A stretch of 16,824 nt of DNA from CAZEFK01 sp964511405 (GTDB lineage Bacteria > Pseudomonadota > Alphaproteobacteria > Elsterales > Elsteraceae): assembly GCA_964511405.1 (NCBI GenBank), contig CAZEFK010000163.1, positions 1-16,824 on the forward strand, given 5' to 3'. Every line of letters starts with the position of its first letter. Position 1 is the first letter of the stretch. The notes under the pieces are model-generated. The model made no database searches and was not told where the DNA came from. It saw nothing but the letters and a program-made list of their open reading frames with translations. The position numbers and the translations under genes were made by a program. Below, in pieces: positions 9,390 to 14,695 of this stretch.

Positions 9390-10183
9390 GCCGACGCCGC
9401 GCTCAAGGCGGGCTGCTGGGCCTCGTCGAAATGAGCGTCCAGCCACAGCGCCAACTGGATCAGGTCGGCCGCGGCGCCGGAACCGACGTCGTGCAGCAGC
9501 ACGCAGGTGCGGCAGGCCACCGCCTCGGCCACCGACTGGTCGGTGCGGATGGTGCCGACCAGCCGCCGCCCCAGGACCTGCGTCATGGCGGCGTGCACAT
9601 CGCGCGACAGGCGCCGGCCGGCATCGTACTGATTGGCGACATAGACCGTCGGCGTGGCCCGTTCGGCACCGGCGGCGGCCTCGTCGGAGCGGCTGCGCCG
9701 GGTCAGCGCCGGCGCCACGGCGAACGACGCGGCATCGGCCAGCAGGATCACGATCGACAGGTCGGCAACTTGGCGCGCCACCCGCAGATAGGGAGTGTAT
9801 CCGGGCGGCGTGTCGATGATCACGATGGTGTCGGGCTCGCGGGCCCGGCGCGCGAGATCGGCCATCATGGGCAGGCCGCGCTCGCCGATCTGGCGCTCCA
9901 GCGTCTCCAGCATGCCGGCGGGGACGGCGCCGAACGGCACCACCTGCACGCCCTGCGGGTTGGTCTCGATGGACTCGTCCCACGACCGGTTCGACAGCAG
10001 GCGCTCGGCCCAGCCGCCCTCGTCCGTGATCGGCAGATGCAGGTGGAAGCGCAGGCTGTTCTGGGGATCGAGGTCGACCGCTTGGACCGCCCAGCCGAGC
10101 GACCGGAGGCCGATGGCCAGGTTCGCCACCAGCGTAGTCTTGCCGGCGCCTCCCTTGGGCGAGCGCGTCAGGATGAGGGGCAT
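9386..10183 (-). CDS. bcsQ: Cellulose biosynthesis protein BcsQ, MinD/ParA-like P-loop ATPase
   Basis: This 265-residue protein has the deviant Walker A motif PKGGAGKTT (residues 9-17, signature K10 and P-loop K15). It also has DLDPQN (37-42), the MinD/ParA switch aspartate pattern, and Walker B VIIDTPPG (121-128). In enterobacteria BcsQ works with BcsR at the cytoplasmic face of the synthase and is needed for complex assembly and polar or focal placement. Here it sits between the BcsR-like gene and bcsAB, the standard order. The ATG at 10183 starts MPLILTRSPKGG, just before the P-loop as in BcsQ homologues. The frame continues upstream, but that extension overlaps the neighbouring gene in another register and has low-complexity composition. 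No strong ribosome-binding site is seen in the 13-base gap. Confidence 0.93.
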   Translation of the reverse strand: MPLILTRSPKGGAGKTTLVANLAIGLRSLGWAVQAVDLDPQNSLRFHLHLPITDEGGWAERLLSNRSWDESIETNPQGVQVVPFGAVPAGMLETLERQIGERGLPMMADLARRAREPDTIVIIDTPPGYTPYLRVARQVADLSIVILLADAASFAVAPALTRRSRSDEAAAGAERATPTVYVANQYDAGRRLSRDVHAAMTQVLGRRLVGTIRTDQSVAEAVACRTCVLLHDVGSGAAADLIQLALWLDAHFDEAQQPALSAASA

Positions 10184-10196
10184 GGCGGGATCTGCG

Positions 10197-10850
10197 TCAC
10201 CGGAGGCGGGCGAACAGGCCCTTGACGTCACGTTTGACGTCCTGCTTAGCGTCCTGCCCTGGCCCTTGCGGCACCGGTGCCGGCGCCGCGACCAGCCGCT
10301 GGAACAGAAGGCCCAATGGCGCCCCGGCCGGGCCCGGTGCCCGGGTGGGCGCCGCGGCTGTGGCCGGCTCCACGGACGGCGCTGCCGCCACCTCCGGGAC
10401 TGGCTGCGACACAGTGGGGGCAGCTGGGGCCTGGCCCGGTGCCGGGCGGAGGTCGGGGACCGGCTCAAGCGGCGCGCGGGATGCGTGCACCGGAAAGGGC
10501 AGCGGCTCACGCGCGACGGCGGTCTCGGGCGTCGGCGCCACGATGCGCGGCGGCTCGGGTCGGGTTGGTTCCGGATGGGCTGGCTCGGGACGGGACCGTT
10601 CGAGACGAGGCCGTTCGAGACTGGGTCCCGGCTGGCCAAGCCGCGGATCGGTCGGCGCCATGGCCGCCATCTTCATGCGCAGGGCCGCCTGGCCATCGGG
10701 GGCGTCCTGTCCGGCCTCGTGCAGCGACTTCAGCAGCGGCCACCGTTCCATGGCCTGCGCACCCTCCGCCGTCAGATCGAACTCGACATAGTCGATCTCG
10801 TCGACGTTGACCTTGCGCTTCAGGCGCGCGATGTCGGGTGCTTCAGGCAT
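10197..10850 (-). CDS. bcsP: BcsP-like cellulose biosynthesis protein: BcsR-type N-terminus, proline-rich linker, two LFxRL motifs
   Basis: This 217-residue soluble protein is the first gene of the bcs operon. Residues 14-47 contain VDEIDYVEFDLTAEGAQAME followed by RWPLLKSLHEAG. This resembles enterobacterial BcsR, where a DIDY block and RWPLL box lie in a protein of about 60 residues. Residues about 66-178 are Pro/Ala/Arg-rich, including the charged repeat RPEPAHPEPTRPEPPR. The C-terminus carries LGLLFQRL (179-186) and, after an acidic/basic spacer, VKGLFARLR (209-217). This layout fits the proline-rich accessory proteins (BcsP, BcsO, BcsH types) that accompany bcsD-containing operons. BcsH is known to scaffold BcsD; what this protein binds is inference. 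The BcsR resemblance and adjacency to bcsQ suggest a BcsR-BcsQ-like complex. The gene could also be annotated simply as BcsR-domain hypothetical protein. Confidence 0.72.
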   Translation of the reverse strand: MPEAPDIARLKRKVNVDEIDYVEFDLTAEGAQAMERWPLLKSLHEAGQDAPDGQAALRMKMAAMAPTDPRLGQPGPSLERPRLERSRPEPAHPEPTRPEPPRIVAPTPETAVAREPLPFPVHASRAPLEPVPDLRPAPGQAPAAPTVSQPVPEVAAAPSVEPATAAAPTRAPGPAGAPLGLLFQRLVAAPAPVPQGPGQDAKQDVKRDVKGLFARLR

Positions 10851-11012
10851 GCAGCTCGCTCACAGGACAGGATAACCAGCCTCGGTTCACCGCTAATATC
10901 ATCCTATCAAAGGGCCGACCAGCCCATGGCAGCCCGTTGACGGCGCACGGCCGCCGCCTGTCCATAGAAACCACACGAATCGTTAACCAAGCGTGTAGCT
11001 GGCGGATTGGCA

Positions 11013-11038
11013 AGGACATTGGCGACAGGACATTGGCG
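11013..11038 (+). repeat. Direct repeat pair AGGACATTGGCG, possible operator
   Basis: AGGACATTGGCG occurs perfectly at 11013-11024 and again at 11027-11038, a 14-bp repeat distance. A further partial match, GATTGGC, lies just upstream. The pair sits in the bcs/bcsZ divergent region about 100 bp before the bcsZ start. Spacing near one and a half helical turns could suit a dimeric regulator. No known operator is recognised. Confidence 0.5.
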
Positions 11039-11055
11039 TCGTGCCGCACAGGGCG

Positions 11056-11082
11056 GGCGTCCGGGGCGACGGCGTCCGGGGC
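11056..11082 (+). repeat. Direct repeat pair GGCGTCCGGGGC
   Basis: GGCGTCCGGGGC occurs perfectly at 11056-11067 and 11071-11082, separated by 3 bases (15-bp repeat distance). It lies between the other direct repeat pair and the bcsZ ribosome-binding site. It may be a binding site or simple GC-rich duplication; function is unknown. Confidence 0.45.
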
Positions 11083-11123
11083 TGGCGCGGCGCGCCCGAT
11101 GTGGGTATCGACGGACATCCGTG

Positions 11124-11128
11124 AGGAG
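11124..11128 (+). promoter_or_regulatory. Ribosome-binding site of bcsZ (AGGAG)
   Basis: AGGAG lies 8 bases before the ATG at 11137 but only 2 bases before the in-frame GTG at 11131. The spacing selects ATG 11137 as the bcsZ start. Confidence 0.75.
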
Positions 11129-11136
11129 ACGTGGGA

Positions 11137-12210
11137 ATGGGCGCCAGGGCCGCCTTGCTGGGACTGTGTCTGCTGCTCGCCTCGGCCGGGCTGCCGTCGG
11201 CGCCCGCGCGCGCCGACCCGGGCGTCGACCGGGGCGTCGATCCGGCCGACTGGGAGGCCTATGCCCGCCGCTTCGTGAGCAGCGACGGGCGGGTGATCGA
11301 CGCCGACAATGGCGGCATCAGCCACAGTGAAGGCCAGGGCACGGCCATGCTGCTGGCCGCGGCGGCCGGCGACCAGGCCGGCTTCGATCGGATCCGCCGG
11401 TGGACCGATCAGCATCTGAAGATCCGCGGTGACGCGCTCTATGCCTGGCGCTGGCAGCCGGGCAGCGCAAAGCCGGTGGGCGACCACAACGACGCGGCTG
11501 ACGGCGACCTGCTGATCGCCTGGGCGCTGGCCACCGCCAGCGCACGCTGGTCGCGGCCCGAGGACTTGGCGGCGGCGCGCGCGATCGCCGAGCGCCTGCG
11601 CACCCGGCTGGTCCGGCGCCTGGCGACGGGCCCGATCCTGCTGCCGGCGGAAACCGGCTTCGAGGACAAGACCGGCATCGTCGTCAACCTGTCCTATGGC
11701 GTGCTGCCCGCCTACGCCGCGCTGGGCCGGATCGATCCCGATCCGATCTGGGCGGAGCTGGCCGAGGGCTGGCGCCGGCTGGTCGAGCGCGCCCGCCTCG
11801 GCCGCTACTCGCTGCCGCCCGACTGGCTGCTGGTCCCCAAGGGCTGGAGCGGCGACCCCCACGGCCTGGCGCCGTGGCCCGAGCGGCCGCCGCGGTTCGG
11901 CTGGGACGCCATCCGCGTGCCGTTGTACCTGGCCTGGGGCGGGGCTGACGGCGCCCAGCTGTGGCCGTTCCTGAAGTTCTGGTCGAGCTTCGCCGACCGG
12001 CCGCCGCCGCCCTGGATCGACCTCAAGGACGGCAGCGTGCCGGCCGAGCCGATGCCGCCCGGCTTCTGGAACATCCGGCGGCTCGACGAGCGCGCGGCCG
12101 ATCCGGCCGGCGGCATCAGGCCGGAGCCGCTCAGAGCGGACGAAGGCTATTACTCAGCCAGCCTGACGCTGCTCGCGACCATGGCGGTCACCGAGCGGTT
12201 CGGCCGCTGA
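11137..12210 (+). CDS. bcsZ: Periplasmic cellulase BcsZ, GH8 endo-beta-1,4-glucanase (CMCax type)
   Basis: This is a 357-residue secreted glycoside hydrolase family 8 enzyme that cleaves beta-1,4-glucan. In bcs systems it trims or untangles nascent cellulose and affects yield and fibre quality. The signal peptide is residues 1-26 (hydrophobic core LLGLCLLLASAGL, likely cleavage after APARA). The GH8 acid signature is SEGQGTAM with E65 as the predicted proton donor. NDAADGD (118-124) corresponds to the conserved NSASDGD-type block. RFGWDAIRV (253-261) carries D257, the predicted base. The E-D spacing of 192 residues is close to the 188 of E. coli BcsZ (E55/D243). It is divergent from the operon rather than inside it. 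Its stop lies only 4 bp from the stop of the convergent PAS gene, so termination probably uses the hairpins inside that gene. Confidence 0.95.
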   Translation: MGARAALLGLCLLLASAGLPSAPARADPGVDRGVDPADWEAYARRFVSSDGRVIDADNGGISHSEGQGTAMLLAAAAGDQAGFDRIRRWTDQHLKIRGDALYAWRWQPGSAKPVGDHNDAADGDLLIAWALATASARWSRPEDLAAARAIAERLRTRLVRRLATGPILLPAETGFEDKTGIVVNLSYGVLPAYAALGRIDPDPIWAELAEGWRRLVERARLGRYSLPPDWLLVPKGWSGDPHGLAPWPERPPRFGWDAIRVPLYLAWGGADGAQLWPFLKFWSSFADRPPPPWIDLKDGSVPAEPMPPGFWNIRRLDERAADPAGGIRPEPLRADEGYYSASLTLLATMAVTERFGR

Positions 12211-12214
12211 CCCG

Positions 12215-12862
12215 TCAGTCGGCTGCGCCGGCGCCAGGAAATGCGCGCCGCGCATTTCCTTCCATCTTTGAGGTGGGGAGCCCGCTGTCGGGCTCCCCAG
12301 GAAATGCGCGCCGCGCATTTCCTTCCATCATTGAGGCGGGGAGCCCGCTGCCGGGCTCCCCGGGCCATTCCGCCTCGAGCGGGAGCTCCGTGACGGTCTG
12401 CTGCCACAGGTCGTTCCGGGGCCGGTCGACATGGCGCAGGGTATGCAGAAACAGCCCGATGACATGGCGCGCCACGCCGTCGCCATCGGCCAGCGGCAGG
12501 GTCATGCGCTCGGTCGGCACCGCCAGCCCGCCCCGGATCGGCAGCAGCCCGACCGCATACACGCCACAGGGCCGGCTGACCATCAGGTCCATGCGCGCCG
12601 CCGCCACGGCGGCGGTCGGTGCCTCCAGGATATCGGCCGGGCCGCGGCCGCGCAGGGCCCGGCCATGGACGAGGTTGACCGCCTCGCCGGCCAGCCGGTA
12701 GCGCCAGCCGGCGTCCAGCCGCGACGCCATCCAAACATAGGGCAGAAGCCGCGGCATTCGGGTCGGATCGACCGCTGTCCGCAGCGGCATCAGCCGGCCG
12801 CCGCGCCAGTCCCGCCATGACCTCCAAAACTCGACGATGCGCGGATCCCAACTCGGGTCCAT
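12215..12862 (-). CDS. Stand-alone PAS_5-family protein with repeat-encoded C-terminus
   Basis: This protein of about 215 residues matches the alphaproteobacterial PAS_5 (PF07310-like) pattern: DPRIVEFWRSWRDWRGGRLM, then MPLRTAVDPTRMPRLLPYVW, then the PAS core YRLAGEAVNLVHGRALRGRG. No GGDEF, EAL, kinase or DNA-binding output domain is present, so partner and ligand are unknown. The last 45 or so residues do not belong to the PAS fold: they read EGNARRAFPGEP-SGLP-S-M twice and come from two 63-bp palindromic repeats. The start at 12862 has GAGG 8 bases upstream and fits the family's short N-terminus. ATG 12946 would add 28 residues and is possible. A PAS sensor beside the cellulose locus could feed regulation, but nothing here shows that. 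Confidence 0.75.
   Translation of the reverse strand: MDPSWDPRIVEFWRSWRDWRGGRLMPLRTAVDPTRMPRLLPYVWMASRLDAGWRYRLAGEAVNLVHGRALRGRGPADILEAPTAAVAAARMDLMVSRPCGVYAVGLLPIRGGLAVPTERMTLPLADGDGVARHVIGLFLHTLRHVDRPRNDLWQQTVTELPLEAEWPGEPGSGLPASMMEGNARRAFPGEPDSGLPTSKMEGNARRAFPGAGAAD
12236..12361. repeat. Two tandem 63-bp doubly palindromic repeats inside the PAS gene
   Basis: Copy 1 is 12236-12298 and copy 2 is 12299-12361, with 3 mismatches. Each unit holds two perfect hairpins: GGAAATGCGC/GCGCATTTCC around GCC, and GGGGAGCCCG/CGGGCTCCCC around a 4-base loop. The unit length is 21 codons, so the PAS reading frame is kept through both copies. The style recalls palindromic elements found inside genes of Rickettsia, but I cannot assign this one to a named family. 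Confidence 0.9.
12237..12298. terminator. Hairpin pair likely ending bcsZ transcription
   Basis: Two GC-rich 10-bp stems (12237-12259 and 12275-12298) begin 27 bases after the bcsZ stop, and the same two stems recur at 12300-12322 and 12338-12361. No T-run follows, so a classical intrinsic terminator is not proven. They would also be transcribed inside the PAS mRNA from the other strand, where they lie before the stop codon. Confidence 0.4.
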
Positions 12863-13155
12863 GGCCTTGGCCTCGGCTACTGCTCGACAACGGGGCTCGC
12901 CAAGATCATCGACGGTCGCCGCTGCCCGCCCCAGAGAACTTGGCATTGATGCCCGCCGCTCACTCTGACCCGGAAACCTATACTTTGGATTAAGATGCTC
13001 GCCAGAGTACCGAGGCATTCGATAGCCGGCGGCGGCTGGCGCCGCGCCCGACCGGATCCGCAAAAAGCCGGAATCTTTACCGCAAGACCTTTGCTCTCGG
13101 CGTCACAATAGATTATGCTTGAGCAACTTACCGATCTCTTGAAGGCTTGACGCTC
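12863..13155. other. Divergent intergenic region between the PAS gene and mucR
   Basis: These 293 bp contain the possible longer N-terminus of the PAS protein (up to 12946) and an AT-richer stretch at 12975-12995. In that stretch TATAGG on the minus strand (12982-12977) could be a -10 for the PAS gene, though no convincing -35 is seen. The right end holds the candidate mucR promoter. I see no other gene in it. Confidence 0.45.
13091..13119 (+). promoter_or_regulatory. Candidate promoter of mucR
   Basis: TTGCTC (13091-13096), a 17-base spacer and TATGCT (13114-13119) resemble a sigma-70 promoter. This would give a leader of about 30 bases before the ATG at 13156. The region is AT-rich compared with its surroundings. 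Confidence 0.45.
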
Positions 13156-13656
13156 ATGGATAGTACCTCGTCGACGGCGGCAACCGAGGCAACCGAGCTG
13201 AGGACCGATATCCTGAGCCATACCTCGGAGATCGCGGCCGCATACCTGGCGAACAATGCCGTCACGCCGGATGCGATCGCGGGAGTTCTGCGGACCATCC
13301 GAGACACTCTGCTGACGATCGGTGCCGGCCCGGCGCACCAGGAAGCGGCCGTGGAAAAACAGGTCCCCGCCGTGTCGATCCGCCGCTCGGTCACACCCGA
13401 TTACCTGGTTTGCCTGGAAGACGGGAAAAAACTCAAGATGCTCAAGCGGCATCTGCGCACGATGTACAACATGACGCCGGACCAGTACCGGGCGAAGTGG
13501 GGCCTGCCGGCCGACTATCCCATGGTTGCGCCAAACTATGCCTTGCAGCGCTCGACCTTCGCCAAGAAGATCGGGCTCGGCCGCAAGGCGGCGCCGGAAC
13601 CGCAGAAGCCCGCCCCCAAGGGCGCTGCGCGCCGCGGCCGGGCCAAGCGCGCCTGA
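13156..13656 (+). CDS. mucR: MucR/Ros-family transcriptional regulator with degenerate zinc-finger ligands
   Basis: This 166-residue protein has the Ros/MucR domain. The core runs SVTPDYLVCLEDGKKLKMLK, then RHLRTMYNMTPDQYRAKWGL, then PADYPMVAPNYALQRSTFAKKIGLGRK, ending in a Lys/Arg/Ala-rich tail. Family members bind AT-rich DNA and control exopolysaccharide, motility and symbiosis or virulence genes. In Ros the finger ligands are Cys-x2-Cys and His-x4-His. Here the first Cys and first His remain, but the second Cys is Asp (VCLED) and the second His is Tyr (TMY), so zinc may be absent or bound differently. Zinc-free members that still bind DNA are known from Mesorhizobium. ATG 13156 is preferred over TTG 13147 because AAGG at 13142-13145 is 10 bases away. 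Control of the nearby cellulose genes is possible but not shown. Confidence 0.9.
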   Translation: MDSTSSTAATEATELRTDILSHTSEIAAAYLANNAVTPDAIAGVLRTIRDTLLTIGAGPAHQEAAVEKQVPAVSIRRSVTPDYLVCLEDGKKLKMLKRHLRTMYNMTPDQYRAKWGLPADYPMVAPNYALQRSTFAKKIGLGRKAAPEPQKPAPKGAARRGRAKRA

Positions 13657-13674
13657 CCGCGTAATCAGTAACAG

Positions 13675-13857
13675 GGGCAAAAGTCCGGGCGAGCCGTCTC
13701 AGCCCCAGCCTCCCGCTGTCATCCCCGCGAAATTGGGGATCCAGCGTTTGCGGCAAACTGTCGGTTGGCATATTTGATATTGTCGTTGAGCCAACTGGAT
13801 CCCCGCCTTCGGGGATGACGAGAACCAGCTTTGGCGGGTCTGCCCGGACTTTTGCCC
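13675..13857. repeat. Nested inverted-repeat intergenic element (MITE- or BIME-like)
   Basis: The ends are a perfect 16-bp inverted repeat: GGGCAAAAGTCCGGGC at 13675-13690, with its complement at 13842-13857. Inside lie two copies, in opposite orientation, of a palindromic unit of the GTCATCCCCG...GGGGATCCAG type: 13718-13744 (stem ATCCCC/GGGGAT) and 13795-13819 (stem ATCCCCG/CGGGGAT). The middle (about 13750-13790) is AT-rich. GTCATCCCCGC-type palindromes are common repetitive units in proteobacterial genomes. No transposase is encoded. It starts 18 bp after the mucR stop. Confidence 0.8.
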
Positions 13858-13860
13858 TTC

Positions 13861-13921
13861 TTACCGTAACCAGCGGTAACGGCCGGGGCGGACGGCCAGG
13901 GGGATTTCCCCGCGGCGTCCG
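13861..13921. terminator. Hairpins between convergent mucR and racemase-family genes
   Basis: TTACCG/CGGTAA (13861-13879) and CGGACG/CGTCCG (13889-13921, with an inner GGGG/CCCC stem) could fold in RNA from either strand. They precede the racemase-family stop at 13946 from the mucR side. No clear T-run is present, so this is a weak terminator call. Confidence 0.3.
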
Positions 13922-13945
13922 TCCCTGCGCCTGCGCGCTCGCGCG

Positions 13946-14695
13946 CTACCGGGACCCGGGCCAGCGGCGCGGCGCCAGGCCGGCCTGGAACCATTCGACC
14001 AGCGAGACCATGTCATAGACCGGCAGCCCGAGGGCGTCGGCAAGGTCCGCCGAGTAGGGCGGCATGTTGGTGCATTCGGCGACCACGGCGCCGACGTCCG
14101 GATGGGCGGCGATCAGACGGCGGCCCGCGGCCAGCACGTCGGCCGCCCACGCCGCCTGGGGCACGCTGCGGTCGCCGTCCATGATCGCGCGGTAGAAGGC
14201 CCCGCCGGGCTCGACGCCTTCGACCGGCACGTCGGCGGGCACGCCGACCGCCGCCAGATGGTCCGGCGTCAGCGCCGCCTTGGAGTAGGTCAGCACGCCC
14301 ACCCGTTTGCCGCGCGGCAGGCAGCGCTGCACCAGCGGCACCTGCAGCAGGCTCGACGTCGCCACCGGAACCGGGCAGGCCGCCGTCAGCGCCTCCTGGA
14401 ACAGCGACAGGAACCCGCAGGTGGTGGTGATGCCGTCGACGCCCAGGTCGACCAGCTCGCGCGCGGCCGCGACGAAGGCATCAAGCAGGCCTTCGGCACG
14501 GGCGTTGACGACCCGGTCCGGCGAGGCCCCGCGCACCACCTTGTAATGCACCGGGAAGCGCCAGGTCAGGGCATTGCCGACATCGCCGGGAAACCGGCTG
14601 AAGCGGGTGTCCAGGACCAGGATGCCCAGGCTGACGCCCTCGACCACCCGGGGCGGCAGGCCGGCGGCGCGGCCGGTCAATCGATCGTGACCCAT
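13946..14695 (-). CDS. Aspartate/glutamate racemase superfamily protein
   Basis: This protein of about 249 residues belongs to the Asp/Glu/hydantoin racemase and maleate isomerase superfamily. Members use two cysteines to move a proton at the alpha carbon or to isomerise maleate-like acids. The two expected cysteines are visible: TTCGFLSLFQ (C93) and ECTNMPPYS (C208). The N-terminal block SLGILVLDTRFSRFPGDVGN is typical of an uncharacterised branch of this family. The ATG at 14695 has GAGGT just upstream and lies 19 bases inside the substrate-binding-protein gene, so the two are probably co-transcribed and coupled. The GTG of RVVEGVSLG, 16 codons later, is an alternative start that would begin nearer the conserved fold. 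The substrate cannot be told from sequence. Longer upstream readings of this frame are antigenic shadows of the neighbouring gene. Confidence 0.82.
   Translation of the reverse strand: MGHDRLTGRAAGLPPRVVEGVSLGILVLDTRFSRFPGDVGNALTWRFPVHYKVVRGASPDRVVNARAEGLLDAFVAAARELVDLGVDGITTTCGFLSLFQEALTAACPVPVATSSLLQVPLVQRCLPRGKRVGVLTYSKAALTPDHLAAVGVPADVPVEGVEPGGAFYRAIMDGDRSVPQAAWAADVLAAGRRLIAAHPDVGAVVAECTNMPPYSADLADALGLPVYDMVSLVEWFQAGLAPRRWPGSR

Larger units (their letters stand above)
10851..11136. promoter_or_regulatory. Divergent control region between the bcs operon and bcsZ
   Basis: These 286 bp separate the starts of the BcsP-like gene (minus) and bcsZ (plus), so both transcripts should start here. 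It holds an AT-rich patch at about 10894-10911 (TAATATCATCCTATCAAA) that stands out from the GC-rich surroundings, and a second one at about 10967-10990 around CGAATCGTTAACC. A TTGACG at 10937-10942 on the plus strand is a possible -35, but the bases at the right distance (TCCATA or CATAGA) are a poor -10. Nearer bcsZ lie two pairs of direct repeats, listed separately. I see no riboswitch fold or small ORF that I would defend. Confidence 0.5.

Noticed and set aside
9390..9983. 198-codon upstream extension of the bcsAB frame
   Set aside because: It overlaps bcsQ in a different register, is Arg/Ala-rich low-complexity sequence with no domain, and the ATG at 9389 overlaps the bcsQ stop as ATGA.
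10258..10450. Proline-rich segment as possible frameshifted or spurious sequence
   Set aside because: The frame is continuous from a BcsR-like N-terminus to a motif-bearing C-terminus, and Pro-rich linkers are expected in this protein class.
12236..12361. Possible CRISPR array
   Set aside because: Only two directly abutting 63-bp units with no spacers; it is a tandem palindromic repeat.
12877..13680. Minus-strand open frame opposite mucR
   Set aside because: No domain, and it lies over the well-conserved Ros/MucR gene and its promoter region.
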